Below, piece by piece: positions 1 through 6,546 of a stretch of 28,519 bases of DNA. The stretch's first letter is position 1. The number at the start of each line of letters is the position of its first letter. The stretch lies in the IMG/VR virus record IMGVR_UViG_3300027294_000017, positions 1 through 28,519 of that record; one strand, written 5' to 3'. Below the pieces are notes generated by a model. That model had not been told where the DNA came from, made no database searches, and saw nothing but the letters and a program-made list of their open reading frames with translations. The position numbers and the translations under genes were made by a program. This stretch comes from a virus.

Positions 1-132
1 GGTGTTGTTGAAAGGGAACCAAAGGGTAAAAACAATGCTTTTTTCTGGGCATACAGCGGACAAACAAAATATTATGACACTGGTAATCTAGCAGCAACAA
101 AAATACCTGATAAGATAAGTAACCACACATAA
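1..132 (+). CDS. Unidentified protein, C-terminal part only
   Basis: An open frame enters from the left edge and stops at TAA 130-132, giving the last 43 residues of a protein. The tail is polar and aromatic (FFWAYSGQTKYYDTG near its middle) and shows no motif I recognise. It is in the same orientation as everything downstream, and 41 bases separate its stop from the next start. Codon use matches its neighbours, so I take it as a real gene end, but the function cannot be inferred from this fragment. Confidence 0.6.
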   Translation, partial: GVVEREPKGKNNAFFWAYSGQTKYYDTGNLAATKIPDKISNHT

Positions 133-150
133 CTTTTCTATTTTATCAGA

Positions 151-166
151 TATTTATTAATAAATA
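151..166 (+). promoter_or_regulatory. Palindromic AT-rich element, possible phage late promoter
   Basis: TATTTATTAATAAATA is a perfect 16-base palindrome ending 7 bases before the start codon at 174. Its TATTTAT half recurs before the genes at 6547, 10044 and 27341. T4 late promoters are TATAAATA-like and are read by the gp55 sigma factor, so a related late signal is possible. The AT-rich background makes chance matches likely and no start site is known. Confidence 0.35.
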
Positions 167-173
167 AACAAGT

Positions 174-401
174 ATGAATACTTTTAGCAATAAATTAGAT
201 CAATTTTTAGGTAAAAAAATTGAACAAGCTCAAATAGGTGAAGAAGTTTGTGACCTTAACACTGGAATTTGTTATATTAAAACAAAAGATGGTTTAATAG
301 AAAAAACTCTAATTGAGAAAAAATTAGTAATGGAAGATGGTAGAGAGTTGTTGAGAGAAGAGACACCAATAAGCCACAGTAATAAAACATTTTTAAGATG
401 A
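174..401 (+). CDS. Hypothetical small protein, 75 residues
   Basis: A short soluble, highly charged protein with no signal peptide or membrane segment. Residues 1-20 could form a helix (KLDQFLGKKIEQ). They are followed by a possible beta hairpin around DLNTGICYIKTKDGLIEKTLIEKK. It does not match a family I know. The start is the first ATG after the AT-rich element at 151-166. The stop overlaps the next ATG in an ATGA arrangement (398-401), which suggests coupled translation with the acidic coiled-coil gene downstream. The two products may therefore work together, but this is inference. Confidence 0.65.
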   Translation: MNTFSNKLDQFLGKKIEQAQIGEEVCDLNTGICYIKTKDGLIEKTLIEKKLVMEDGRELLREETPISHSNKTFLR

Positions 402-1081
402 GTAAGAAATTAGACACATTGTTATCTGAAGAAATCAAAAGATTTAACAGCATAATGAAATACCAAGAAAAGGTAAATGAGGGTATGCATTATAAGTTTT
501 ATGAAGCTGAGGAAGAACCAATCGCTGACGAACCAGCAATTGAGGAACCAGTTGAGGACCCTAATATGGATGCACCAGTTGACGCTAACGTTGATACAAC
601 GGCACCTGAAGAAACTGTTCCTGAAGATTTACCTGGTGATGAAACAGCTATTGATGGTTTGGATACACAAGCTGAAGATGGAGACATTGAGGTTGATGTT
701 ACTGACTTGGTCAATTCAACAAAGGAAATGGCCGCTAAATCGGAAGATATTATACAAAAAATAGCCAACTCAAACCAAAAAATTGAAGATATAATTAATA
801 AAGTTGGTCGTGTTGAACAAAATTTAGAAAAAATGGAAGCCTTAGTTCAAAAAATGGATGCCATGGCAAAACAAGTTGAATTAATGAGACCACCAACAGA
901 AGAAGAAAGAAGAAAAGCTTTGGCTAAAGATTCTTACCCATTCAATGTAACACAGGATGAATATTTGTCTGGATCTAGCGTTAAAACACAAACTGACCTA
1001 GAAACTAGACCAGATAAATTATCTATGATGGATAGCTTAATGGCAAATTATAACGAAATGGATATTAGAAATAGCTTTTAA
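398..1081 (+). CDS. Acidic coiled-coil protein, possible head scaffold or virion protein
   Basis: 227 residues in three parts. Residues 1-35 are a basic/helical start. Residues about 36-100 are an extremely acidic, proline-rich low-complexity stretch (many E, D, P). Residues about 100-165 form a heptad-like coiled coil (IIQKIANSNQKIEDIINKVG and onward). The remainder is polar and ends in NSF. There is no signal peptide or membrane helix. T4 prohead core proteins are also small, acidic and helical, so a scaffold or core role is possible, but no diagnostic motif is present and the neighbours do not settle it. The gene overlaps the preceding one by 4 bases and is followed 11 bases later by another small gene. 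Confidence 0.7.
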   Translation: MSKKLDTLLSEEIKRFNSIMKYQEKVNEGMHYKFYEAEEEPIADEPAIEEPVEDPNMDAPVDANVDTTAPEETVPEDLPGDETAIDGLDTQAEDGDIEVDVTDLVNSTKEMAAKSEDIIQKIANSNQKIEDIINKVGRVEQNLEKMEALVQKMDAMAKQVELMRPPTEEERRKALAKDSYPFNVTQDEYLSGSSVKTQTDLETRPDKLSMMDSLMANYNEMDIRNSF

Positions 1082-1092
1082 TTAAAAAAATT

Positions 1093-1398
1093 ATGAACTC
1101 AAGACAACAAATTTTAATAACACAGAAATTAACAGTCGGTGACCCAGCAATAGGTTTTGTTGAGACACCAGAATATACAATTGAATATTATGGTTTTATC
1201 GGTTTAGGTAACACAAACGATACGGTCATTGTAACATTAAATGGTGTTGAAGACGTACCATTATCAATGATGGGTATGATTGAATGCCCTATTGAATCGC
1301 TAGAAGTTACATCGATAAACAAGAGTGAAAGTGAGCCTGCACCCACATATGTTGGGCTTTTAGTGTTCGGAATTAAGAAATTCAAAACCCTGTTTTAA
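1093..1398 (+). CDS. Hypothetical protein, 101 residues, beta-rich
   Basis: A small protein predicted by eye to be mostly beta strands, with alternating hydrophobic residues (TIEYYGFIGLG, DTVIVTLNGVEDVPL, THV-like strands near YVGLLVFGIKK). It has no cysteine cluster, signal peptide or membrane span. The start codon follows an A-rich leader (TTAAAAAAATT), in keeping with Bacteroidota-type initiation. The gene closes the small block upstream of the ssDNA-binding protein promoter; no clear terminator hairpin lies between them. The family is unknown to me. Confidence 0.65.
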   Translation: MNSRQQILITQKLTVGDPAIGFVETPEYTIEYYGFIGLGNTNDTVIVTLNGVEDVPLSMMGMIECPIESLEVTSINKSESEPAPTYVGLLVFGIKKFKTLF

Positions 1399-1420
1399 AA
1401 AAATATTTTAGGTCGGGGTA

Positions 1421-1450
1421 TTGACTTTTCCGATTTTGTTCCTATCTTTG
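1421..1450 (+). promoter_or_regulatory. Bacteroidota-type promoter for the ssDNA-binding protein gene
   Basis: TTG at 1421-1423 and TATCTTTG at 1443-1450 are separated by 19 bases. This fits the Bacteroidota primary-sigma consensus (-33 TTTG or TTG, about 19-21 bases, -7 TAnnTTTG). The predicted RNA start is near 1456-1458, leaving a leader of about 17 bases before the ATG at 1474. This is the best host-type promoter seen in the window and suggests early expression by unmodified host RNA polymerase. Confidence 0.8.
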
Positions 1451-1473
1451 TATCAACTAAAAAATAATTTATT

Positions 1474-2445
1474 ATGATTGATTACAAAAAAGTTGATTGG
1501 AGCAAGGCCGCAAATGACACACTGGCCGATTACGAGAAAGCAAAGTCAAAATCAACACAGACTACCCAATCTAGTTCTGTTGACTTAACAAAGTATTTTA
1601 CAATTGCACTTGATGAGGGTGCAGCAAGTGGTGAGAAATCCGTTAGGATTCTACCAAATCAGGATGATCCAACCAAATGGTACAAAGTTGGTTTCTTCCA
1701 CAATCTTAAAATTGGTAAGAGATATACCAAACTCTACGATCCAGCTCAAGACAACGAGCCGTCACCACTTAACGACATGTACAAGTTCTTAATGAACACG
1801 GGTGACAAAGAGGATAAGAGATTAGCCGTAAATTATAAATCTAGACAATTCTTTATTGTTCGTGTTATCGAACGTGGTAAAGAACACGAAGGTGTTAAAT
1901 TCTGGAGATTCCCAGCTGTACAAGATGGTTCTGGAATCATGGACAAAATTGCACCGCTAGTTAAAAAATATGGTGCGTTCTGGAATCCTTACGAAGGATT
2001 TGACCTCACAATTTCAATGATTCGTGATAAATCAAAAGACTCTAAAGTTGGTTACACAAAAGTCGCATCTATCATCCCTGATAGAGAATCAAAATTGAGC
2101 GATGATGAAAACCAAATGGTTGAATGGTTGAGCGAACCAATGGCCTGGACTGATGTATTCAAGAAAAAACCATTGGAGTATTTGAGAATTGTATCTGAAG
2201 GTAATGAACCAATGTGGGATGCTGAACAAAAATGTTTTATCGCTAAGATCGAAGATGGTGTTGCAACCTATACGGGTACACCAACACCTAAGAGCTCTTA
2301 TGATGCACCTACATCAGCCGCTATGTCTGAAGACGATGCGGAAGATATGTCATCTATGACAGCACAATCTTCTGAAGAAAAAGAAGAAGAAACAGTAACT
2401 GAAGCACCAGGTGGTAAATTAAAAATTGACGATTTGCCGTTCTAA
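1474..2445 (+). CDS. 32: Single-stranded DNA-binding protein, T4 gp32-like
   Basis: 323 residues. The order matches T4 gp32: a charged N-terminal arm (about 1-35), a core with KSVRILPNQDDPTKWYKVGF (about 55-75) and RQFFIVRVIERGKEHEGVKFWRF (about 125-148), a second beta region (DLTISMIRD, VGYTKVASIIPD), then an acidic low-complexity tail from about residue 275. The protein should coat ssDNA at the fork and in recombination. Two features are odd. The region where T4 gp32 carries its histidine/cysteine zinc site reads YTKLYDPAQDNEPSPLNDMY, with no cysteine. The extreme C-terminus is KIDDLPF, like the DDIPF tip of bacterial SSB and unlike T4 gp32. The gene has its own promoter and terminator. Assignment is by pattern and context (uvsX next door). 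Confidence 0.85.
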   Translation: MIDYKKVDWSKAANDTLADYEKAKSKSTQTTQSSSVDLTKYFTIALDEGAASGEKSVRILPNQDDPTKWYKVGFFHNLKIGKRYTKLYDPAQDNEPSPLNDMYKFLMNTGDKEDKRLAVNYKSRQFFIVRVIERGKEHEGVKFWRFPAVQDGSGIMDKIAPLVKKYGAFWNPYEGFDLTISMIRDKSKDSKVGYTKVASIIPDRESKLSDDENQMVEWLSEPMAWTDVFKKKPLEYLRIVSEGNEPMWDAEQKCFIAKIEDGVATYTGTPTPKSSYDAPTSAAMSEDDAEDMSSMTAQSSEEKEEETVTEAPGGKLKIDDLPF

Positions 2446-2458
2446 ATTAAACTAATAT

Positions 2459-2510
2459 GCTTGGACATTAACTAGGATATTTCGTCCTAGTGTGTCCAAG
2501 CTTTTTTTTT
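2459..2510 (+). terminator. Strong intrinsic terminator after the ssDNA-binding protein gene
   Basis: Outer stem GCTTGGACA (2459-2467) pairs with TGTCCAAGC (2493-2501). Stacked inner stem ACTAGGA (2471-2477) pairs with TCCTAGT (2485-2491), around loop TATTTCG. Nine T's follow at 2502-2510. It starts 13 bases after the stop codon. Only 25 bases separate the T-run from the uvsX start. Confidence 0.92.
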
Positions 2511-2535
2511 ACACAACAAATTAATATAAAAATAT

Positions 2536-3552
2536 ATGGCTATTAAGAAAAAAGAGTTCTCTTTTGAGGATTTAAAGAAAAAAATGAGTACCACAACTAA
2601 GTACAAAGCAGACATGTTTTTGAATTGTGGTGAAGCTTTCTTAGAAGCTTCGGGTGTACCTGGACCTTGTATGGGTCACATTAACATGCTTTTGGGTCAC
2701 ACAAACACTGGTAAGACTAGTGCTTTGATCGCAGCATCTGTTGATGCTCAGAGAAAAGGAATCCTACCTGTTTATTTGGTTACTGAAAAGAAATGGAGTT
2801 TTGAACATTGTCAATTGATGGGGTTAGAATGCGAAAAAAACCAAGAAACTGGTGAATGGGATGGTTTTTTCCTATACCGTGATGACTTTAACTACATTGA
2901 ACAAGTAACTGATTACATTAATGAAGTTTTAGATATGCAAAATAAAGGTGATTTACCTTATGATGTTTGTTTCTTCTGGGATTCAGTTGGATCAGTACCA
3001 TGTAAAATGACCTGGGAAGGTAAAGGCGGTAAACAACACACTGCTGGTGTTTTAGCTGAAAAGATTAACATGGGTATTAACCAAAGAATTAACAACAGTC
3101 GCAAAGAAACATCACCGTATTTAAATGGTTTGGTTGTTTGTAACTTACCATGGGTTAGATTACCAGATTCACCAATGGGTCAACCTAAGATGAAACCAAA
3201 AGGTGGTGAGGCAATTTATCAAGCCGCAACATTAGTGTTCAGATTTGGTAATGAGGCTGATGGTGGTATCAATAAGATTGATGCGACTTCTAAAGGTAGA
3301 AAAATTAATTTTGCTACTAGAACAAAAGTAACAGTAGATAAAAACCACATCAATGGTTTGGGTTACGCTGATTCAAAACTAATTGTTACACCACACGGAT
3401 TTATCACGGATGATAAACGTGACAATAAAGCCGCTTTGGATGCTTATAAAAAACAAACGTTTGAATATTGGGCAACTAAATTGGAAGACGCTAACTTTGA
3501 GTTGGAGGAATATGAAGTAAATCAGAAAGTCTCTTACTCAGATGAAGATTAA
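2536..3552 (+). CDS. uvsX: UvsX-type RecA-like recombinase
   Basis: 338 residues of the RecA/UvsX ATPase fold. Walker A is GHTNTGKT at 54-61. A glutamate (E84, in VTEKKWSF) is placed like the RecA catalytic Glu. Walker B is VCFFWDSVGS with D149, and a basic, probably DNA-contacting segment lies at about 205-225 (GQPKMKPKGGEAIYQAA). The C-terminus is acidic (EELEEYEV...SYSDED), as in RecA family proteins. It is somewhat shorter than T4 UvsX (about 390). The expected role is ATP-dependent strand invasion on ssDNA coated by the gp32-like protein, for recombination-dependent replication and repair. The last 11 bases overlap the start of the 5' nuclease gene, implying coupled translation. Confidence 0.92.
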   Translation: MAIKKKEFSFEDLKKKMSTTTKYKADMFLNCGEAFLEASGVPGPCMGHINMLLGHTNTGKTSALIAASVDAQRKGILPVYLVTEKKWSFEHCQLMGLECEKNQETGEWDGFFLYRDDFNYIEQVTDYINEVLDMQNKGDLPYDVCFFWDSVGSVPCKMTWEGKGGKQHTAGVLAEKINMGINQRINNSRKETSPYLNGLVVCNLPWVRLPDSPMGQPKMKPKGGEAIYQAATLVFRFGNEADGGINKIDATSKGRKINFATRTKVTVDKNHINGLGYADSKLIVTPHGFITDDKRDNKAALDAYKKQTFEYWATKLEDANFELEEYEVNQKVSYSDED

Positions 3553-4591
3553 CAAACCAGTTAGGCATAAGCCAAGGACTATACAAAATACTCTACTAAT
3601 AGATGGGGAGTATTTATTAAAACAGGGATTTCATGGTACCAAACAGCTTCAAGGAAAAGAAGGTAGCGTTGGTACCATTTTCCACTTCATCAACACGATT
3701 AAAAGATTCTATCAGGATTATGCGATAACCAAAGTTGTTGTTTTTTGGGAAGGCGAAAATTCAAAACAATTCAGACAAGGTTATTACCCTTATTATAAAG
3801 CAAATAGAAATAATAAGTTTACGGCTGAAGAGGTCTTTGATTTAGACCGACAAAGAATCAGAATAAAACAGTATCTTGAAGAACTTTTTATAAGACAAGT
3901 TGAAATACCAGGATGTGAGGCCGATGACGGGATTGCTTATTATGTTGTTAATTCACCAAATGAAAATAAGATAATCTACACCAATGACCGAGATCTTTTG
4001 CAGTTATTAGATGAAGACACTAAAGTTTGTCTAACAATTAATAAGGCTAAAGTAATGGTTTCATTAAATAATTTTGAAACATATTTTGATTATCACTATA
4101 AAAATGTTGGTATCATAAAAATGATTGCTGGCGATAGTAGTGATAACATATCAGGTTTACAAAATATTGGTGAACAAAAAGTGCTTAAATACTTTCCAGA
4201 AATTAAGAAACAACCAGTAGATCATGAATGGGTGTTAAACAGAACAAAAGAACTTTTAATTGAAAAACCAGATGATAAGGTGCTAAACACAATCATTAAC
4301 GGTGAAACAAAATGGGGTACATACGGTAATGATTATTTTTCTGTTATGAATAAAATCATAAACCTTAAACAACCATATATAACCGAACAATTAGAAGAAA
4401 CTGTATATGACATGGTTAATGAAACATTATCACCCGAAGGTCGTGGAGGTATTTCAAAAGTAATGGAGATGATGAAAGAAGATGAGCTATTAAATTTTTT
4501 ACCAAAAAATGATGACGGGTTCTTTGTTTTTTGGTCATCGTTTATTACTATTATAAAAAAAGAAACAAATGCATACACAAAAACAAAATAA
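3542..4591 (+). CDS. rnh: 5'-3' exonuclease / flap endonuclease (T4 RNase H-like)
   Basis: 349 residues with the FEN/PIN nuclease layout. LLIDGEYLLKQGFHG has D21 as first metal ligand. VVVFWEGENSKQFRQGYYPYYKANR spans 65-89. EADDGIAYY is at 126-134, YTNDRDLLQLL has D149 and D151, and the helix-three-turn-helix entry IAGDSSDNISGLQNIGEQKV has D198 and D201. By spacing from KANR to KKNR in T4 RNase H, E70 takes the place of a metal-binding Asp, a conservative change. The expected role is removal of RNA primers and flaps on lagging strands. The C-terminal part (about 225-349) is less recognisable. The gene overlaps uvsX by 11 bases and ends 1 base before the chosen start of the next gene. Confidence 0.88.
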   Translation: MKINKPVRHKPRTIQNTLLIDGEYLLKQGFHGTKQLQGKEGSVGTIFHFINTIKRFYQDYAITKVVVFWEGENSKQFRQGYYPYYKANRNNKFTAEEVFDLDRQRIRIKQYLEELFIRQVEIPGCEADDGIAYYVVNSPNENKIIYTNDRDLLQLLDEDTKVCLTINKAKVMVSLNNFETYFDYHYKNVGIIKMIAGDSSDNISGLQNIGEQKVLKYFPEIKKQPVDHEWVLNRTKELLIEKPDDKVLNTIINGETKWGTYGNDYFSVMNKIINLKQPYITEQLEETVYDMVNETLSPEGRGGISKVMEMMKEDELLNFLPKNDDGFFVFWSSFITIIKKETNAYTKTK

Positions 4592-4592
4592 C

Positions 4593-5048
4593 ATGGAAGA
4601 AAAAAGAGAACAGAGAAAATTTGAGTTCACGCTCTACTTGAATGATAACATCATCGTTCAAAGATTTTTTAACATCATTGGGTTCAACTATAAAGCGGTT
4701 AACTCATTAAACTTTAAATACGCAGTAGATGATAATATGCGTTTGATTCAAAGTGTCCTAAAAGATAGAACCCTCGATTTTATTACAGACCACAAGAGAA
4801 ATTTCTTGGAGACATCGGATTACGAACAAAATGATTCACAAGATGTGATGAAAATTGTTATTAAGCACGATGGTAAAGTTATTGCTTATAGAGAGTGGGA
4901 TGCGACAATCTACCCAGTTAAGGTTAGATACACCGTTGATATCCGCCAACACATCTATGATTTGATTACTAGAGTTCAAAAATGTTTGTGTACACCAACT
5001 AAAGAGTTGGAAACTAAATATTTAGATTATAGTTTGGTTGTTCAATAA
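4593..5048 (+). CDS. Hypothetical protein in the replication cluster, 151 residues
   Basis: A soluble mixed alpha/beta protein with no motif I can name. It opens with a charged arm (MEEKREQRKFEF), has strands around LYLNDNIIVQRFFNIIGFN and MKIVIKHDGKVIAYREW, and a helical tail (RQHIYDLITRVQKCLC) ending in YSLVVQ. I prefer the ATG at 4593, one base after the nuclease stop and behind an A-rich leader. The in-frame ATG at 4569 would add 8 residues inside the preceding gene. It sits between the 5' nuclease and the gp41-type helicase with short gaps, so a replisome accessory role (for example helicase loading) is attractive. It does not resemble T4 gp59, which is all-helical and longer. Confidence 0.7.
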   Translation: MEEKREQRKFEFTLYLNDNIIVQRFFNIIGFNYKAVNSLNFKYAVDDNMRLIQSVLKDRTLDFITDHKRNFLETSDYEQNDSQDVMKIVIKHDGKVIAYREWDATIYPVKVRYTVDIRQHIYDLITRVQKCLCTPTKELETKYLDYSLVVQ

Positions 5049-5064
5049 TAAATTTTTAAAATAA

Positions 5065-6495
5065 ATGGGTAATATAAATAGTTTTGAAGACTTAGGTAAA
5101 GATTTTCAGTTACAATTATTAAATGAGATAATTACAGATAACAAATTCGCTCAATCAATTATAGACATTATTGAGCCTAAATTTTTTGGGTCCGAGGCCT
5201 TTGTTAAGATAATGAAAGTAATAAAGCATTATTACAAAGACCATGAGGTTGTGATTAATAATTTTCCGTCTTTAATAACTGAGATTAATAATGATATTGG
5301 CGCTCAAGAGGTAGCGTTAAGAGCCCAATTACACGACACGATCAAATTAATCGAGGATTGTAAGATTGGTAATCTAAATATACAAAGAAATGCACAAAAG
5401 TTTTGTAAATTACAGTCAATCCGTGGTGCTGTAAATGAGATCAAAACAAAATTAGATAGGGGTATTATCGCTGACTACGATGAAATCGAAAAAAAGATAA
5501 AAGATGCCATCACATTTAAAGAGGAACAAGACCCAATCACACTATTTGATAACATGGACAATGTTTTGTCCGAAGATTATCGAGACCCAATCCCAACAGA
5601 TATTAAGGGTATCGATAAAGTCACTAAAGGTGGTTTAGCCAGAGGTGAGGTCGGTCTTGTCATCGCACCCCTAGGTGTGGGTAAAACAACATTCTTAACC
5701 AAAGTGGCTAGTGCTGCGTTTCTTAAAGGTAAGACAGTTTTACAAATTTTCTTCGAAGATAAAGAAGAGGCGATACAGAGAAAACACTTCTCCGCATTAA
5801 CAAGTATACCGTTAAGTGAATTAGCTGAAAATAGAGATGTAGTACTTAGAAGGGTCCAAGGAATAAAGGATGAACATAAGAACGACTTATTCCTACAGAA
5901 ATTACCAGCAGATGGTGTCACAATTCACAAGATAAAAAACATTATCAAGAAAATAAACTCAAAGGGTCAAAAAGTTGATGTGTTGGTGCTAGACTATATA
6001 GACTGTATTTCGATGGAAAAAGAATATGGTAATAGTGAAGAGTGGTCGAATGAAGGTAAAATCATGAGAGCGTTTGAAACGCTTGTTGATGAGATGAATG
6101 TGGTTGGTTGGACAGCAACTCAGGGTAATAGAAGTTCAACGAGTGTTGAGGTGGTTAAAACCGAAAATATGGGTGGTAACCTAAAGAAAGCACAAATTGC
6201 TCACTTTATTATGAGTATTGGTAAAACATTGGAACAAAAGGATCAAAAAGTTGCCACAATATCTATCCTTAAAAACCGTATGGGTGATGATGGTGTGATA
6301 TTTAAAGATTGTGTTTTCGATAATTCCAGAATACATATTGACACTGATGATGTCTTAACCGAGAAGGGTTTTGAATCACAAAAACAAATCAGTAAAATGG
6401 AGTTAAGAAAAAAACACATGGAAGAATTATATGGTAAACCAGAATCTGAAACAGAAAATGAAAATAATATTGTTGGAATTAGTGATGGATTGTAA
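5065..6495 (+). CDS. 41: Replicative DNA helicase, DnaB/T4 gp41-like
   Basis: 476 residues, essentially the length of T4 gp41 (475). A helical N-terminal domain (about 1-150) precedes the RecA-like motor. The motor begins near IPTDIKGIDKVTKGGLARGEVGLV, as in DnaB proteins. Walker A is APLGVGKTT (201-209). FFEDKEE (229-235) holds the likely catalytic glutamate, Walker B is VLVLDYIDC (306-314), and WTATQGNRS (about 350) is the Gln-containing sensor motif. KNRMGDDG near 405 fits the arginine-rich C-terminal motif. It should form a hexameric 5'-3' helicase at the fork. No primase (gp61-like) gene is adjacent in this window. An A-rich leader (TTTTTAAAATAA) precedes the start, 16 bases after the previous stop. 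Confidence 0.93.
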   Translation: MGNINSFEDLGKDFQLQLLNEIITDNKFAQSIIDIIEPKFFGSEAFVKIMKVIKHYYKDHEVVINNFPSLITEINNDIGAQEVALRAQLHDTIKLIEDCKIGNLNIQRNAQKFCKLQSIRGAVNEIKTKLDRGIIADYDEIEKKIKDAITFKEEQDPITLFDNMDNVLSEDYRDPIPTDIKGIDKVTKGGLARGEVGLVIAPLGVGKTTFLTKVASAAFLKGKTVLQIFFEDKEEAIQRKHFSALTSIPLSELAENRDVVLRRVQGIKDEHKNDLFLQKLPADGVTIHKIKNIIKKINSKGQKVDVLVLDYIDCISMEKEYGNSEEWSNEGKIMRAFETLVDEMNVVGWTATQGNRSSTSVEVVKTENMGGNLKKAQIAHFIMSIGKTLEQKDQKVATISILKNRMGDDGVIFKDCVFDNSRIHIDTDDVLTEKGFESQKQISKMELRKKHMEELYGKPESETENENNIVGISDGL

Positions 6496-6504
6496 TAATT
6501 ATAC

Positions 6505-6512
6505 TACCTTTG
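6505..6512 (+). promoter_or_regulatory. Possible Bacteroidota -7 box before nrdB
   Basis: TACCTTTG matches TAnnTTTG, 34 bases before the nrdB start. No TTG lies at the right distance upstream (the nearest, at 6473-6475, is 29 bases away), so this is only half a promoter. It lies right beside the AT-rich element at 6517-6528. Confidence 0.3.
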
Positions 6513-6516
6513 GACA

Positions 6517-6528
6517 TATTTATTTAAA
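6517..6528 (+). promoter_or_regulatory. TATTTAT-type element before nrdB, possible phage promoter
   Basis: TATTTATTTAAA lies 19 bases before the start codon at 6547 and shares its first nine bases with the element at 10025. It could give nrdB/nrdA a phage-controlled promoter as well as read-through from the replication genes. The evidence is positional and the sequence is AT-rich, so it may be chance. Confidence 0.3.
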
Positions 6529-6546
6529 CAATAAAAATTTAAGACT

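Noticed and set aside
107-149. Inverted repeat CTGATAA ... TTATCAG around the first stop codon
   Set aside because: The stem is only 7 weak base pairs with a 29-base loop and no T-run after it, so I do not call it a terminator.
499-768. Antisense open frame of 89 codons opposite the acidic protein gene
   Set aside because: Its composition (S, A, T, G, V low complexity) is just the complement of the acidic E/D/P repeat, and it has no plausible leader. The + frame fits its neighbours.
4569-4592. Upstream start for the gene before the helicase
   Set aside because: The extra residues (MHTQKQNN) overlap the nuclease gene. The ATG at 4593 directly follows that stop with an A-rich leader and a more typical N-terminus.
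4593-5048. Assignment of the small gene as T4 gp59 helicase loader
   Set aside because: It is much shorter than gp59, is not all-helical by eye and shares no motif, so only position supports it.
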